A stretch of 47,221 bases of DNA from Tatumella sp. JGM118 (GCF_018257515.1 NZ_JAERJR010000013.1:1-47221), one strand, 5' to 3'; shown: positions 29,343 through 39,186, counted from the first letter of the stretch. Program-made: numbers and translations. The notes: generated from the letters alone by a model not told the origin.

Positions 29343-30590
29343 ATGACGTATGACGTATTTGTTTTAGGTGCAGGGATGGTGGGGACCGGTTGCGCGCACT
29401 ATTTACAGGAAAGCGGGAAAACCGTCGCTCTGGTCGATAAAGGTGCGCCCGGGATGCAGACCTCTCATGGTAACGCAGGGATTATTCAGCGGGAGGCCAT
29501 TCAACCCTATGCATTTCCCCGCCAGTTATCGGTGATCCTGAGCGCAGCGGCTAACCGGAGAACGGATATACGTTACCAGCTGCCAGCTATCCCTTCGCTT
29601 ATCCGGCCGCTCAGCCAGTATTACCATTATTCGGCGCCGGCACGGTATGCCGGTATCGCCCGCGAGTACGCCTCGCTGATCTCTCTTTCGCTCGAAACGC
29701 ATAATGAGTTGATTCATAAAGCAGGAGCAGAGGCACTGACGGGAACTCACCAGTGGCTGGCCTTGTCACGTAGCGATCAGCATCTGGAAGAAAGTTACCA
29801 ATCCGCCGATCTGCTGACAGAGCAGGGGGTCAGCCACATAAAACTCTCGGCAGAGGACCTGAAGCGCAGAGAACCGGATATCAGTCCGCACTTTCCCGGG
29901 GCTGTGATGTGGACTTCTCCCAGGACTATCCGCGATCCGTCTGCCTTAGTGCAGTCGTATGTGGATCTTTTCCTGCGTGATGGCGGGAGCTTTATTTCCG
30001 CAGATGCCCGGACCCTGAGCCGGACCCGCGAGGGCATGTGGGAAATCAGAAATGACCAGGGGGATGTCTGCCGGGCCCGGCAGGTGGTGGTGGCTCTGGG
30101 GCCATGGAGCACATTACTGACCCGTAAATTCGGCTATCAGCCTCCGCTGTTTCCCAAACGTGGCTATCATCGGCATTACCAGGCACAACCCGGTAAGCAG
30201 CTGAACAACTGGGTGCTGGATGCGGAAAAAGGGTTTCTGCTGGCACCCATGAGCCGGGGGATCCGGCTGACGACCGGTGCTGAACTTGCACGGCTCGATG
30301 ATCCGCAAACCCCCCGTCAGCTTGACCGGCTGGAACCTGTTGCCCGGCAGGACTTCCCGGTGGGGGAGCGGGTGGATGATGAAACCTGGTCCGGTAGCCG
30401 GCCCTGTTTTCCGGATATGAAGCCGGTGATTGGTGAAGTGCCCGGGGTCAGTCAGATGTGGTGCGCTTTCGGTCATGGGCATCAGGGATTCACTCTGGGT
30501 CCAGCCACCGGGATGCTGCTGGCACAGATGATGACCGGTCAGAAAACAGCTATCGAAATGCAGCCATTCCGTCCGGAAAGGTGGAAATAG
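29343..30590 (+). CDS. FAD-dependent D-amino-acid dehydrogenase-like oxidoreductase
   Basis: This 415-residue flavoprotein is of the DAO/DadA family. The N-terminal dinucleotide-binding motif LGAGMVGTGCAHYL (GxGxxG at 9-14) is followed by VALVDKGAPGMQTSHGNAGII, typical of DadA-like deaminating dehydrogenases. The C-terminal PVIGEVPGVSQMWCAFGHGHQGFTLGPATGMLLAQMM block completes FAD binding. Such enzymes oxidise D- or secondary amino acids to imino acids; the substrate is not evident and a glycine/sarcosine-type donor is possible. I chose the ATG at 29343 (MTYDVFVLGAG) over an upstream in-frame ATG at 29283, which adds 20 non-homologous residues. The divergent ridA-like gene suggests linked imine clearance. 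Confidence 0.86.
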   Translation: MTYDVFVLGAGMVGTGCAHYLQESGKTVALVDKGAPGMQTSHGNAGIIQREAIQPYAFPRQLSVILSAAANRRTDIRYQLPAIPSLIRPLSQYYHYSAPARYAGIAREYASLISLSLETHNELIHKAGAEALTGTHQWLALSRSDQHLEESYQSADLLTEQGVSHIKLSAEDLKRREPDISPHFPGAVMWTSPRTIRDPSALVQSYVDLFLRDGGSFISADARTLSRTREGMWEIRNDQGDVCRARQVVVALGPWSTLLTRKFGYQPPLFPKRGYHRHYQAQPGKQLNNWVLDAEKGFLLAPMSRGIRLTTGAELARLDDPQTPRQLDRLEPVARQDFPVGERVDDETWSGSRPCFPDMKPVIGEVPGVSQMWCAFGHGHQGFTLGPATGMLLAQMMTGQKTAIEMQPFRPERWK

Positions 30591-30655
30591 CCAGAGGTAT
30601 CTGCGATACGCTGATAGCTGGCTGAACAGGGGCGTGCGGGAAAGGGCGAGGCTAA

Positions 30656-30678
30656 CACGGCGGGCAATGCCCGCCGTG
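30656..30678. terminator. Hairpin between the FAD oxidoreductase and ftnA
   Basis: CACGGCGGGC (30656-30665) pairs perfectly with GCCCGCCGTG (30669-30678), loop AAT. It lies between the two convergent genes, 6 nt beyond the ftnA stop. T-tracts are short on both sides, but the 10-bp stem supports 3'-end formation for either. Confidence 0.7.
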
Positions 30679-30684
30679 AGTCAG

Positions 30685-31197
30685 TCAGGCACCTTTGTTG
30701 TGCACTTCACTGTCCATTCTTGCCAGGTCTTTATCCAGCAGGAACGCACCGTTGGAGCTGTTTTCCAGCATACCCAGCTTATCCAGTACGGTTTTGAAGA
30801 TTTTCTCTTCTTCGTGCTGCTCTGCGACATACCACTGCAGGAAGTTGAAGGTGGAGTAGTCGTGAGTTGTCATCGCGGCGTGTGCCAGCTCATTAATTTT
30901 TCCGGTAATTAATTGCTCATGCTCGTAAGTCTGTGCAAAAACGTCTGACAGTGATTTAAAGGTGACCGGTGGTGCGTCGATGCTACCGAGCACCGGTAAC
31001 GCACCGGTATCGCTCAGGTAGTCGAACAGACGCTGCATGTGTTCCATTTCTTCACGGGAATGCTTTTTCAGGAACGAGGCTGCACCTTCAAATCCTTTAT
31101 CTGCACACCAGGCGCTCATCTGGAGGTACAGGTTTGCTGAATAAAACTCAAGGTTCAGCTGATCATTCAGACGGGAGATCATATCGGTAGTTAACAT
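30685..31197 (-). CDS. ftnA: Non-haem ferritin FtnA
   Basis: FtnA stores iron as a ferrihydrite core inside a 24-subunit shell. The 170-residue four-helix-bundle protein has the full ferroxidase centre at the E. coli positions: Glu17, Glu50, His53, Glu94, Gln127 and Glu130. LYLQMSAWC and FNFLQWYVAEQHEEEK are typical blocks. The ATG is preceded by a weak AGGATAAC-type context (AAAGGTTATCCTC upstream on the coding strand). The gene is monocistronic and faces the FAD oxidoreductase. Iron-dependent control is expected from the family, but no Fur box was resolved in its promoter. Confidence 0.96.
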   Translation of the reverse strand: MLTTDMISRLNDQLNLEFYSANLYLQMSAWCADKGFEGAASFLKKHSREEMEHMQRLFDYLSDTGALPVLGSIDAPPVTFKSLSDVFAQTYEHEQLITGKINELAHAAMTTHDYSTFNFLQWYVAEQHEEEKIFKTVLDKLGMLENSSNGAFLLDKDLARMDSEVHNKGA

Positions 31198-31685
31198 GAG
31201 GATAACCTTTTAAACAGAGGTAACAAGTTGTGTATTTATGGTGAGCGATTATGCATCAATATGTGTTGCTTGTGAAGTGAGCGTTTGTATTTTTATCTTT
31301 ATTTATCATGGTCTTAGTAATGTGAATTATTCAGTTAATGTAATGCAAGTCTTTCTCATTTTCATCTCTGTCCGGCGGCCGGTTTGTTACAAAAATGCGG
31401 ATTCCGGCGGGCAGACAGCGCAGTAATACGATGACCGCGGGGTGCGGCTTAAGAAAGCTGCAGGCCGAATACCGAAATGCCCTGAAATGAGGTAGAATGT
31501 GCGTCCGGAGAATGGCCGTCATGTGCACTCCGCAGATAATTACGTGATGTTGACTGATACAGGTGGGGTTCAGGCCGGGCAGTGACATCCGTTGGAGCCG
31601 GCGGAGAAACACTCTCCCGGTACGATGATTTTTACGGAAATACACCCCTGTATTGTTTTTCCGCCAACCAATGAAGAACCTGTTG
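31198..31685. other. AT-rich spacer between divergent ftnA and prfC
   Basis: This 488-bp spacer is divergent. The ftnA-proximal half (about 31220-31370) is distinctly AT-rich and should hold the ftnA promoter. The prfC-proximal half is GC-richer and contains short hairpins such as CCGG/GGAG-rich segments. I see no gene and no site I can name. Confidence 0.35.
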
Positions 31686-33275
31686 ATGTCTACAGCACTT
31701 TTTTTAGACGAAGTGGCTCGTCGCCGTACCTTTGCGATTATTTCGCATCCGGATGCCGGTAAAACCACCATCACCGAAAAAGTCCTATTATTCGGACAGG
31801 CTATCCAGACCGCGGGTTCGGTTAAAGGCCGCGGATCCAGTCAGCACGCAAAATCTGACTGGATGGATATGGAAAAGCAACGCGGGATCTCGATTACCAC
31901 CTCGGTAATGCAGTTCCCCTACCGCGATAAGCTTGTGAACCTGCTGGATACACCGGGGCACGAAGACTTCTCGGAAGATACTTATCGTACGCTGACCGCG
32001 GTGGATTGCTGTCTGATGGTGATCGATGCTGCAAAAGGTGTCGAGGATCGTACCCGTAAACTGATGGAAGTCACACGCTTACGTGATACACCTATCCTGA
32101 CGTTTATGAATAAACTCGACCGTGATATCCGTGATCCGATGGAAGTCATGGACGAAGTCGAAAGCGAACTGAAAATCGCCTGCGCGCCGATCACCTGGCC
32201 GATTGGCTGCGGTAAGTTATTCAAAGGGGTCTACCACCTGTATAAAGATGAAACTTATCTTTATCAGACCGGACAGGGCCATACCATTCAGGAAGTCCGT
32301 ATCATTAAGGGGCTGGATAACCCGCAACTTGACCAGGAGATCGGTGAAGAGCTGGCATCCCAGTTGCGTGATGAACTGGAGCTGGTCCAGGGAGCCTCCC
32401 ATGAATTTGATCAGGACGCTTTCCTGCAGGGACAACTGACACCGGTCTTTTTCGGTACGGCACTGGGTAACTTCGGTGTGGACCATATGCTGGATGGCCT
32501 GGTCAGCTGGGCGCCGGCACCGATGCCGCGTCAGACTGACAGTCGTGAGGTCGTCTCCGGCGAAGAGAAATTCACCGGGTTTGTCTTCAAAATTCAGGCC
32601 AATATGGACCCGAAACACCGCGACCGCGTGGCCTTTATGCGTGTGGTATCCGGTAAATATGAAAAAGGCATGAAAATGTATCAGGTGCGTACCGGCAAAG
32701 ATGTCGTTATCTCTGATGCGCTGACCTTTATGGCCGGCGACCGTGCGCACGTCGAGGAAGCTTATCCCGGGGATATCATCGGTCTGCATAACCACGGCAC
32801 CATTCAGATTGGTGATTCGTTTACCCAGGGCGAAAAAATGAAGTTTACCGGTATTCCTAACTTCGCCCCGGAACTGTTCCGCCGTATCCGGCTGCGTGAC
32901 CCTCTGAAACAGAAGCAGCTACTGAAGGGGCTGGTTCAGCTTTCCGAAGAAGGGGCCGTGCAGGTGTTCCGTCCGGTCTCTAACAATGATCTGATCGTTG
33001 GCGCAGTGGGTGTACTGCAGTTCGATGTGGTGGTTGCCCGACTGAAGAGCGAATATAACGTAGAAGCGATTTACGAATCGGTCAACGTCTCTACGGCGCG
33101 CTGGGTGGAATGCAACGATGTGAAGAAGTTTGATGAATTCCAGCGCAAGAACGAAGTCAACCTGGCACTGGATGGCGGGGATAACCTGACCTATATCGCG
33201 CCGACAATGGTTAACCTGAACATTACTCAGGAACGTTATCCGGATGTTGTTTTCCGGAAAACACGCGAACACTAA
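31686..33275 (+). CDS. prfC: Peptide chain release factor 3 (RF3)
   Basis: RF3 is the translational GTPase that recycles RF1/RF2 after peptide release. The 529-residue length equals E. coli. G1 is HPDAGKTT at 21-28, switch I lies around [14 protein letters not shown]3 is DTPGHEDF and G4 is NKLD; domain II and III blocks such as [20 protein letters not shown] and the C-terminal VVFRKTREH are conserved. ATG 31686 gives the family N-terminus ([18 protein letters not shown]). Upstream in-frame starts at 31671 and 31653 are less likely. A strong terminator follows. Confidence 0.97.
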   Translation: MSTALFLDEVARRRTFAIISHPDAGKTTITEKVLLFGQAIQTAGSVKGRGSSQHAKSDWMDMEKQRGISITTSVMQFPYRDKLVNLLDTPGHEDFSEDTYRTLTAVDCCLMVIDAAKGVEDRTRKLMEVTRLRDTPILTFMNKLDRDIRDPMEVMDEVESELKIACAPITWPIGCGKLFKGVYHLYKDETYLYQTGQGHTIQEVRIIKGLDNPQLDQEIGEELASQLRDELELVQGASHEFDQDAFLQGQLTPVFFGTALGNFGVDHMLDGLVSWAPAPMPRQTDSREVVSGEEKFTGFVFKIQANMDPKHRDRVAFMRVVSGKYEKGMKMYQVRTGKDVVISDALTFMAGDRAHVEEAYPGDIIGLHNHGTIQIGDSFTQGEKMKFTGIPNFAPELFRRIRLRDPLKQKQLLKGLVQLSEEGAVQVFRPVSNNDLIVGAVGVLQFDVVVARLKSEYNVEAIYESVNVSTARWVECNDVKKFDEFQRKNEVNLALDGGDNLTYIAPTMVNLNITQERYPDVVFRKTREH

Positions 33276-33292
33276 CCGACTGTTGTTTCAAT

Positions 33293-33317
33293 AAAACCGG
33301 CCTCTGGCCGGTTTTTT
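33293..33317 (+). terminator. Intrinsic terminator after prfC
   Basis: AAAACCGGCC (33293-33302) pairs with GGCCGGTTTT (33306-33315), loop TCT, followed by a T-run to 33317. Confidence 0.96.
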
Positions 33318-33446
33318 TAAGATATTCCCGCGTCCCGGTTCAGGATTTTCCTGCTTCTGCCAACCTGCGTAAATTGCTTATCATCACTTCCTTTTGGCAG
33401 CGATGGCTTCCCGCCGTTGCTTTGCAGACGCTTGTTCCGGGACTCA

Positions 33447-33466
33447 GCAGATTCCTAAAAATCTGC
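33447..33466. repeat. Inverted repeat upstream of osmY
   Basis: GCAGATT (33447-33453) and AATCTGC (33460-33466) form a perfect 7-bp dyad, 6-nt spacer, about 120 bp before the osmY start. The downstream CTATTATTAAAG (about 33482-33493) could be a -10 region of the stationary-phase type; this is tentative. Confidence 0.35.
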
Positions 33467-33586
33467 ACAACAGTAAAACTCAACTATTATTAAAGTGATG
33501 TGACCGATGCGCAAGGCCGGGGACGACCGGTTCCGGACATGACAGTCAACGAAGCGCAGACGTCATTATCATGCAGGATATTATTA

Positions 33587-34171
33587 ATGAAAAAAATCAG
33601 CATTATGAAAAAGCTGTTACTGATTTCCGCACTTTGCAGCCTGAATGTGTATGCCGCCGGTCAGCCGGCGCAAACACCCCCCGCAGAGGGGAAATCGGTG
33701 ATGCGGAGTGTCGACAACTTTATGGACGACAGTGCCATTACCGCGAAGGTAAAAACTGCGCTGATTGATGACAAAGAGATCAACAGTACCGATCTCTCGC
33801 TGTCCACCCAACAGGGAGTCGTTACCGTTGAGGGTTTTGTGACATCGCGCCGGCAGATGGAGCGAGTAGATCACCTGGTCAGAAGCATCACCGGGGTGAA
33901 GCAAGTGATTAATCATCTGCACTTAAAGCCAGCGCAGCAAACGAATCTGAAGAGTTATGCCAGTGATACCGCGACAACCAGTGAGATTGTGGCCCGTTTA
34001 CTGGCAAATAAGCAGGTCTCATCGAGGCATATCTCAGTCACTACGACACGGGGTACGGTTCTGCTGACCGGGGATGTCAGTAACCGTCAGCAAAAAAATA
34101 AGGCCGCTGAGATAGCCCGTAAGGTTTCCGGGGTCAGGGCGGTCAAAAACGAGTTATCTATCAGCAACTGA
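33587..34171 (+). CDS. osmY: Periplasmic BON-domain protein OsmY
   Basis: OsmY is an osmotically and stationary-phase-induced periplasmic protein with two BON domains, thought to act as a periplasmic chaperone or membrane-associated protectant. This 194-residue precursor has a Sec signal (MKKISIMKKLLLISALCSLNVYA, cleavage near YAA), then NFMDDSAITAKVKTALIDD starting BON domain 1 and TATTSEIVARLLANK starting BON domain 2. Each domain has the conserved V-L-G-V core (VVTVEGFV; VLLTGDV). ATG 33587 follows CAGGAT; a second ATG at 33605 is possible. E. coli OsmY is 201 residues. Confidence 0.92.
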   Translation: MKKISIMKKLLLISALCSLNVYAAGQPAQTPPAEGKSVMRSVDNFMDDSAITAKVKTALIDDKEINSTDLSLSTQQGVVTVEGFVTSRRQMERVDHLVRSITGVKQVINHLHLKPAQQTNLKSYASDTATTSEIVARLLANKQVSSRHISVTTTRGTVLLTGDVSNRQQKNKAAEIARKVSGVRAVKNELSISN

Positions 34172-34281
34172 CCCGGGTTCTCTGCGGAGGCTGCGGGAAA
34201 ATTGAAGATAAATACGTGTTCTGAGTCTATGTCAGAACAAATTATAAGATGAGTTCTGTTAATGAAGGTAAGGAGATTACT

Positions 34282-34443
34282 ATGTTTCGTTGGGGAATTA
34301 TCTTTCTGGTGATTGCATTAATCGCGGCGGCACTGGGCTTTGGCGGACTGGCAGGTACAGCTGCTTGGGCAGCTAAAATTGTATTTATTGTCGGTATTAT
34401 TCTGTTCCTTATCAGCCTGTTTACCGGCCGTAAACGGTTATAA
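34282..34443 (+). CDS. ytjA: Small membrane protein YtjA (DUF1328)
   Basis: This 53-residue protein is nearly identical in pattern to E. coli YtjA. It has two membrane-spanning segments ([21 protein letters not shown] and [19 protein letters not shown]) with a basic GRKRL tail. An excellent TAAGGAG ribosome-binding site precedes ATG 34282; an upstream in-frame ATG at 34249 lacks one. The function is unknown. The order osmY-ytjA is conserved, but yjjU, which follows ytjA in E. coli, is absent. A hairpin CTGCCGG/CCGGCAG (34469-34490) lies after the gene. Confidence 0.95.
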   Translation: MFRWGIIFLVIALIAAALGFGGLAGTAAWAAKIVFIVGIILFLISLFTGRKRL

Positions 34444-34591
34444 CGTTGTCCTGAGGTCACTCAGTTTACTGCCGGAAAGGATGCCGGCAGCGCTCCCGCC
34501 TGATACACTTCTCCGCACCGTCTGACGGCAATCCTGTCTTTTACAGCGTTTTCTGCCGCCGGCACTTTATTATGCTGCCCGGGAGAATGTT

Positions 34592-35395
34592 GTGCGTTTT
34601 ATTGATACCCACTGTCACTTTGATTTCCCGCCATTTGCTGAGCATGAGGCTGAAGAGCTGATCCGTGCCCGTGATGCCGGGGTACAGGGGATAGTCATTC
34701 CTGCGGTGACGGCTTCCCGGTTTAGCCAGATTATCTCTCTCTGTGAACGTTTTCCTTCCCTCTGGTACGCACCCGGACTTCACCCGTTATGGATTGCAGA
34801 ACATACCGCTGAGGATATCGATCGTCTGCAACAATGTCTGCAACAGGGCGGGGATAAACTGGTTGCGGTAGGCGAGGCCGGACTGGATTTTTATACGGCG
34901 GAACAGGTGGCACAGGCGGATAAACAACGCTCCCTGCTACAGAGTCAACTGACGCTGGCACGGCGCTATGATCTCCCGGTGATCCTTCATTCCCGACGTT
35001 CCCATGACCCGTTGGCTGCTTTACTGCGGAAGGCTGATCTTCCTGCCGGCGGGGTGATCCACGGTTTTTCGGGGAGCCTGCAACAGGCCAATGCATTTGT
35101 CCGGCTGGGGTTCGCTATCGGGGTGGGCGGCACGATCACCTATCCGCGTGCCCGAAAGACCCGTGAAACGATAGCTTCTCTGCCCCTCAGTGCCCTGGTG
35201 CTGGAAACCGATGCTCCGGATATGCCGGTTCACGGATTTCAGGGGCAACCCAACCGGCCTGAGCATGTGGTCACTATTCTGCAGTCGCTCGCGGAACTCC
35301 GTCCGGAGCCACCGGAGCAGCTGGCTGAAGTGCTATGGCAGAATGCCCTGCGTCTTTTCCCCCGGCTACATCCGCCCGAATCTGACGCGGATTAA
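34592..35395 (+). CDS. yjjV: TatD-family metal-dependent hydrolase YjjV
   Basis: YjjV is a TatD-family metallohydrolase, a TIM-barrel enzyme with divalent metals; relatives are 3'-5' exonucleases or nucleic-acid repair enzymes, but YjjV's own substrate is not firmly known. This 267-residue protein opens with the metal motif FIDTHCHFDFP, then has AVGEAGLDFY, ILHSRRSHDP, GVIHGFSGSLQQA and the late metal ligand LETDAPDMP. The start is GTG at 34592 with GGGAGA 8 nt upstream; no in-frame ATG precedes the motif. It lies upstream of the deo operon as in E. coli, but yjjW and yjjI are missing. Confidence 0.92.
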   Translation: MRFIDTHCHFDFPPFAEHEAEELIRARDAGVQGIVIPAVTASRFSQIISLCERFPSLWYAPGLHPLWIAEHTAEDIDRLQQCLQQGGDKLVAVGEAGLDFYTAEQVAQADKQRSLLQSQLTLARRYDLPVILHSRRSHDPLAALLRKADLPAGGVIHGFSGSLQQANAFVRLGFAIGVGGTITYPRARKTRETIASLPLSALVLETDAPDMPVHGFQGQPNRPEHVVTILQSLAELRPEPPEQLAEVLWQNALRLFPRLHPPESDAD

Positions 35396-35403
35396 GGTCA
35401 GTT

Positions 35404-35419
35404 TGTTACTTTTATAACA
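35404..35419. promoter_or_regulatory. Upstream DeoR-like operator
   Basis: TGTTACTTTTATAACA has perfect TGTTA/TAACA half-sites and matches the E. coli deo operator TGTTAGAATTCTAACA at 12 of 16 positions. It overlaps the region just after the yjjV stop. The second copy begins exactly 150 bp downstream. Confidence 0.65.
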
Positions 35420-35553
35420 TTTCTCGTTCCGCAAGCGACCCGACCCTCTGACGGTTTCTTTACCCCTTTAATGCCCTTTTTTGCGGTTTTTATCTGCTTT
35501 CTCCCGCAAGGATGGATTATTTGATCCGTCACGCAGTCCTGGCGGAGATTAAT

Positions 35554-35569
35554 TGTTAGAATTATGACA
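35554..35569. promoter_or_regulatory. DeoR operator proximal to deoC
   Basis: TGTTAGAATTATGACA matches the E. coli deo operator TGTTAGAATTCTAACA at 14 of 16 positions. The embedded TAGAAT may be the -10 element, as at E. coli deoP1. It lies 58 bp before the deoC start. Deoxyribose 5-phosphate would be the inducer that lifts DeoR repression, by analogy. Confidence 0.85.
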
Positions 35570-35626
35570 AATGACGGTGCAGCTTTTTCCGCACCGCAGA
35601 CCGGCTACTCTGCAGAGGAATAATGA

Positions 35627-36406
35627 ATGACGGATATGACAACGATCGCCCGCCGGGCCCTCGGATTGATGGACCTCACTACACTGAACGATGACGATAC
35701 CGATGAAAAAATCGTGGCCCTGTGCCGGCAGGCAAATTCTGCCGCCGGACAAACGGCGGCCATTTGTATCTACCCGCGTTTTGTTCCGCTGGCCCGCAAA
35801 GTCCTGCGTGAGCAGGGAACACCCGGCATCCGTATCGCTACCGTGACCAACTTTCCGCACGGAAACGATGATATCGATATCGCGGTAGCAGAAACCCGGG
35901 CAGCGATTGCCTATGGGGCTGATGAAGTCGATGTGGTCTTTCCCTGGAGAGCATTAAAACGCGGAGATCACCGTCAGGGGGCCAGCCTGGTCAGTGCCTG
36001 TAAAAAGTACTGTAGCGAAGCAAATGTGCTGCTGAAGGTCATTATTGAATCCGGGGAATTACAGGATCCTGCGCTGATCCGTCAGGCCTCTGAAATTGCC
36101 ATCGAGGCCGGTGCTGATTTTATTAAAACCTCTACCGGAAAAGTGGCCGTCAATGCCACTCCCGAAGCTGCCCGAATTATGCTGGAAGTGATCCGGGATA
36201 AAGGTGTATCAGCGAGCGTCGGTTTTAAACCTGCCGGCGGCGTGCGTACTACGGGGGATGCTGCCGATTATCTGGCAATGGCTGCAGAGATCCTCGGCGA
36301 CGACTGGGCGGATGCCCGTCATTTCCGTTTCGGCGCTTCCGGATTACTGAGCAGCTTACTGAAAAGCTGTGGTGTGGACACAGACACGCCGGCCGCCGGT
36401 TACTGA
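35627..36406 (+). CDS. deoC: Deoxyribose-phosphate aldolase DeoC
   Basis: DeoC splits 2-deoxyribose 5-phosphate into acetaldehyde and glyceraldehyde 3-phosphate, the end of deoxynucleoside catabolism. The 259-residue protein equals the E. coli enzyme in length. The catalytic residues are at identical positions: Asp102 (DEVDVVF), Schiff-base Lys167 (FIKTSTGK) and Lys201 (GFKPAGG). GAGGAA precedes the ATG. It is the first gene of deoC-deoA-deoB-deoD, behind a pair of DeoR-like operators. Confidence 0.97.
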   Translation: MTDMTTIARRALGLMDLTTLNDDDTDEKIVALCRQANSAAGQTAAICIYPRFVPLARKVLREQGTPGIRIATVTNFPHGNDDIDIAVAETRAAIAYGADEVDVVFPWRALKRGDHRQGASLVSACKKYCSEANVLLKVIIESGELQDPALIRQASEIAIEAGADFIKTSTGKVAVNATPEAARIMLEVIRDKGVSASVGFKPAGGVRTTGDAADYLAMAAEILGDDWADARHFRFGASGLLSSLLKSCGVDTDTPAAGY

Positions 36407-36513
36407 CGCGGCAATTCATAAAAGCGGTATGACTGCCGCGGGCAGGTTATCCGTCCCCCCCGGCGGGGACGGTATCAGGGAGTTCGGACTCTTCAGCACA
36501 GCGGGGAAGCACC

Positions 36514-37833
36514 ATGTTTTTGCCACAGGAAATTATCCGTAAGAAACGTAACGGTCAACCTCTGACAGCGCAGGAAATCGGGGCCTTTATTCAGGGGATC
36601 ACGGACGGTAGCATTGGCGGAGAGCAGATTGCTGCGCTGGCGATGGCTATCTGGTTTCGGGATATGACACTGCCGGAGCGCGTGGCTCTGACTCTGGCAA
36701 TGCGGGATTCCGGCACCGTACTGAACTGGCAGGACCTGCATCTTAACGGCCCTGTGCTGGATAAACATTCGACCGGAGGGGTCGGGGACGTTACCTCTCT
36801 GATGCTGGGCCCGATGGTGGCAGCCTGCGGGGGGTATGTTCCGATGATATCCGGGCGTGGTCTGGGGCATACCGGCGGGACGCTGGATAAACTGGAAGCG
36901 ATCCCCGGGCTGAATATCTTCCCCGACAATGATCGCTTCCGGCAAATCATTCGCGAAAATGGTGTCGCGATCATCGGTCAGACCCGGACGCTGGCACCCG
37001 CAGACCAGCGCTTTTACGCCACCCGGGATGTGACAGCGACGGTGGATTCTGTACCCCTGATCACGGCCTCTATTCTGGCGAAAAAACTGGCCGAAGGGCT
37101 GGATGCGCTGGTGATGGATGTTAAAGCCGGCAGCGGGGCATTTATGCCGGATCTTGCACAATCAGAGCAACTGGCCCGGTCAATTGTCGATGTGGCCAAC
37201 GGTGCCGGCTGCCGGACGACTGCGTTACTGACGGATATGAGCCAGGTGCTGGCATCTTCGGCGGGTAATGCGCTTGAAGTGCGTGAAGCGGTTCGCTTCC
37301 TGACCGGCGAACACCGTAATCCCCGGTTACTTGAAGTGACAATGGCCCTGAGCAGTGAAATGCTGGTCAGTGGCGGATTAGCCGCTAACGATCAGCAGGC
37401 GCGGGCCAGATTGCGACAGGTGCTGGACAACGGCCGGGCCGCTGAGGTTTTTGCTAAGATGGTGGCGGCTCAGGGCGGACCGGCTGACTTTGTCGAACGC
37501 TATGCGCATTATTTAACGCCAGCTCCGGTAATCAGACCGGTATTTGCCAGGGAGCCGGGGTTTGTCAGTGCGATGGATACCCGGGAGGCCGGGATGACTA
37601 TCGTCCGGATGGGCGGCGGTCGTCAGCGTGCCGGTGAGAATATCGATTACCGGGTCGGTATCAGTGAGATTGTTGCCCTGGGCCAGCCGGTCGATGCGTA
37701 CCACCCTCTGGCAATGGTGCATGCGGCGGATGAGCAGAGCTGGCAACAGGCGGCAGAGAGCCTGCAAGCCGCCATTTCGGTGACGCATCAACGGCCAAAA
37801 GAAATCCCTTTAATCTATCGCAGAATTTGCTGA
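36514..37833 (+). CDS. deoA: Thymidine phosphorylase DeoA
   Basis: DeoA phosphorolyses thymidine and deoxyuridine to the base and 2-deoxyribose 1-phosphate. The 439-residue protein (E. coli 440) has the phosphate-binding loop KHSTGGVGD at 84-92. [20 protein letters not shown], the family signature, follows, then [15 protein letters not shown] and [21 protein letters not shown] ribosome-binding site precedes the ATG. It lies 107 nt after deoC; that gap contains a small hairpin (GCGGCA...TGCCGC) but no terminator T-run, so operon transcription should continue. Confidence 0.97.
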   Translation: MFLPQEIIRKKRNGQPLTAQEIGAFIQGITDGSIGGEQIAALAMAIWFRDMTLPERVALTLAMRDSGTVLNWQDLHLNGPVLDKHSTGGVGDVTSLMLGPMVAACGGYVPMISGRGLGHTGGTLDKLEAIPGLNIFPDNDRFRQIIRENGVAIIGQTRTLAPADQRFYATRDVTATVDSVPLITASILAKKLAEGLDALVMDVKAGSGAFMPDLAQSEQLARSIVDVANGAGCRTTALLTDMSQVLASSAGNALEVREAVRFLTGEHRNPRLLEVTMALSSEMLVSGGLAANDQQARARLRQVLDNGRAAEVFAKMVAAQGGPADFVERYAHYLTPAPVIRPVFAREPGFVSAMDTREAGMTIVRMGGGRQRAGENIDYRVGISEIVALGQPVDAYHPLAMVHAADEQSWQQAAESLQAAISVTHQRPKEIPLIYRRIC

Positions 37834-37894
37834 ATGGTTGCATACTGTTCTGATCAGTTTTTTTTCTCATGACATGAACGCACAGGAGGCGAGC

Positions 37895-39118
37895 ATGAAA
37901 CGTGCATTTATTATGGTGCTGGATTCCTTCGGGATCGGAGCCAGCAAAGATGCAGAGAAATTCGGTGACGCTGGCTCAGATACGCTGGGCCATATTGCAC
38001 AGGCCTGCTACGACGGTAAGGCAGATCAGGGCAGACAAGGCCCGCTGCACTTACCGAATCTGACGGCGCTGGGTCTGGCGAAGGCCGCAGAGATATCAAC
38101 AGGTAAAATCCCCGCAGGGATGGATGCTGATGCCACTATTCTCGGCGCTTATGCCAGTGCGGCGGAACTCTCTTCCGGGAAAGACACGCCATCCGGGCAT
38201 TGGGAGATCGCCGGGGTGCCGGTACTGTTTGACTGGGGATATTTCAGTGAAACAGAAAACAGTTTTCCGCAGGAGTTACTGGACACACTGGTCGAACAGG
38301 CCGGGTTGCCGGGGTATCTGGGGAACTGCCATTCTTCAGGGACCGTGATCCTCGACAAGCTGGGTGAGGAGCATATGCGTACCGGTAAGCCTATCTTTTA
38401 TACCTCGGCGGACTCGGTGTTCCAGATTGCCTGTCACGAAGAGACATTCGGTGTGGATCGGCTGTATGAGCTCTGCGAGATCGCCCGTAAGATCCTGACG
38501 GAGGGGGGCTACAACATCGGTCGTGTGATTGCCCGCCCGTTTATCGGTGCCAAAGCCGGTGAATTTGTCCGTACCGGTAACCGTCATGACCTCGCCGTCG
38601 AACCGCCTTCTGCCACCATGTTACAAAAGCTGGTGGAAGAGAAGGGGGGAGAGGTGATTTCGGTGGGTAAGATTGCCGATATTTATGCCCAGCAGGGAAT
38701 TACCCGTAAGGTTAAAGCCACCGGACTGGATGCACTTTTCGATGCTACCCTGGCAGAGATGAAACAGGCCCCGGATAATTCGATTGTCTTCACCAATTTT
38801 GTCGACTTTGATTCCAGCTGGGGACACCGCCGTGATGTCGCCGGGTATGCCGGGGGGCTGGAACTCTTTGACCGCCGTCTGCCGGAGTTAATGGCGCTGG
38901 TGGGGGAAGGGGATATTTTGATCCTGACAGCAGACCATGGCTGTGACCCGACCTGGTCCGGCACAGATCATACCCGCGAGCATATCCCTGTATTGATCTA
39001 TGGACCGCAGGTGAAGCCCGGCCCGCTGGGACAGCGCGAGACGTTTGCCGATATCGGGCAGACAATTGCGACCTATTTTGGTCTTTCAGCTATGGATTAC
39101 GGGCGTAACATGCTGTAA
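37895..39118 (+). CDS. deoB: Phosphopentomutase DeoB
   Basis: DeoB interconverts (deoxy)ribose 1-phosphate and 5-phosphate, linking the phosphorylases to DeoC. The 407-residue length equals E. coli. This alkaline-phosphatase-superfamily enzyme uses two Mn ions; ligand blocks are VLDSFGIG (Asp10), the [13 protein letters not shown] substrate block, and [24 protein letters not shown] 37895 follows an excellent CAGGAGG; the frame extends upstream to 37838 but without support. It is separated from deoD by a hairpin-bearing spacer. Confidence 0.97.
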   Translation: MKRAFIMVLDSFGIGASKDAEKFGDAGSDTLGHIAQACYDGKADQGRQGPLHLPNLTALGLAKAAEISTGKIPAGMDADATILGAYASAAELSSGKDTPSGHWEIAGVPVLFDWGYFSETENSFPQELLDTLVEQAGLPGYLGNCHSSGTVILDKLGEEHMRTGKPIFYTSADSVFQIACHEETFGVDRLYELCEIARKILTEGGYNIGRVIARPFIGAKAGEFVRTGNRHDLAVEPPSATMLQKLVEEKGGEVISVGKIADIYAQQGITRKVKATGLDALFDATLAEMKQAPDNSIVFTNFVDFDSSWGHRRDVAGYAGGLELFDRRLPELMALVGEGDILILTADHGCDPTWSGTDHTREHIPVLIYGPQVKPGPLGQRETFADIGQTIATYFGLSAMDYGRNML

Positions 39119-39134
39119 AAAAGCCTCTTGTTTC

Positions 39135-39164
39135 TCATTTGCTGGCTGTCATGCCGGCAAATGA
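39135..39164 (+). other. Intercistronic hairpin between deoB and deoD
   Basis: TCATTTGCTGG (39135-39145) pairs with CCGGCAAATGA (39154-39164) with one G-T pair, an 11-bp stem. No T-run follows. It lies 17 nt after the deoB stop and may stabilise the 3' end of upstream mRNA or set different expression levels for deoD. Confidence 0.55.
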
Positions 39165-39186
39165 CACGATTAAAAGGAAAAATAAC

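Noticed and set aside
32217..32795. 192-residue frame antisense to prfC
   Set aside because: It mirrors a highly conserved GTPase gene and shows no recognisable domain or start signal.
36493..37161. 222-residue frame antisense to deoA
   Set aside because: It is a shadow of the conserved thymidine phosphorylase gene, rich in His/Arg/Gln, with no supporting signals.
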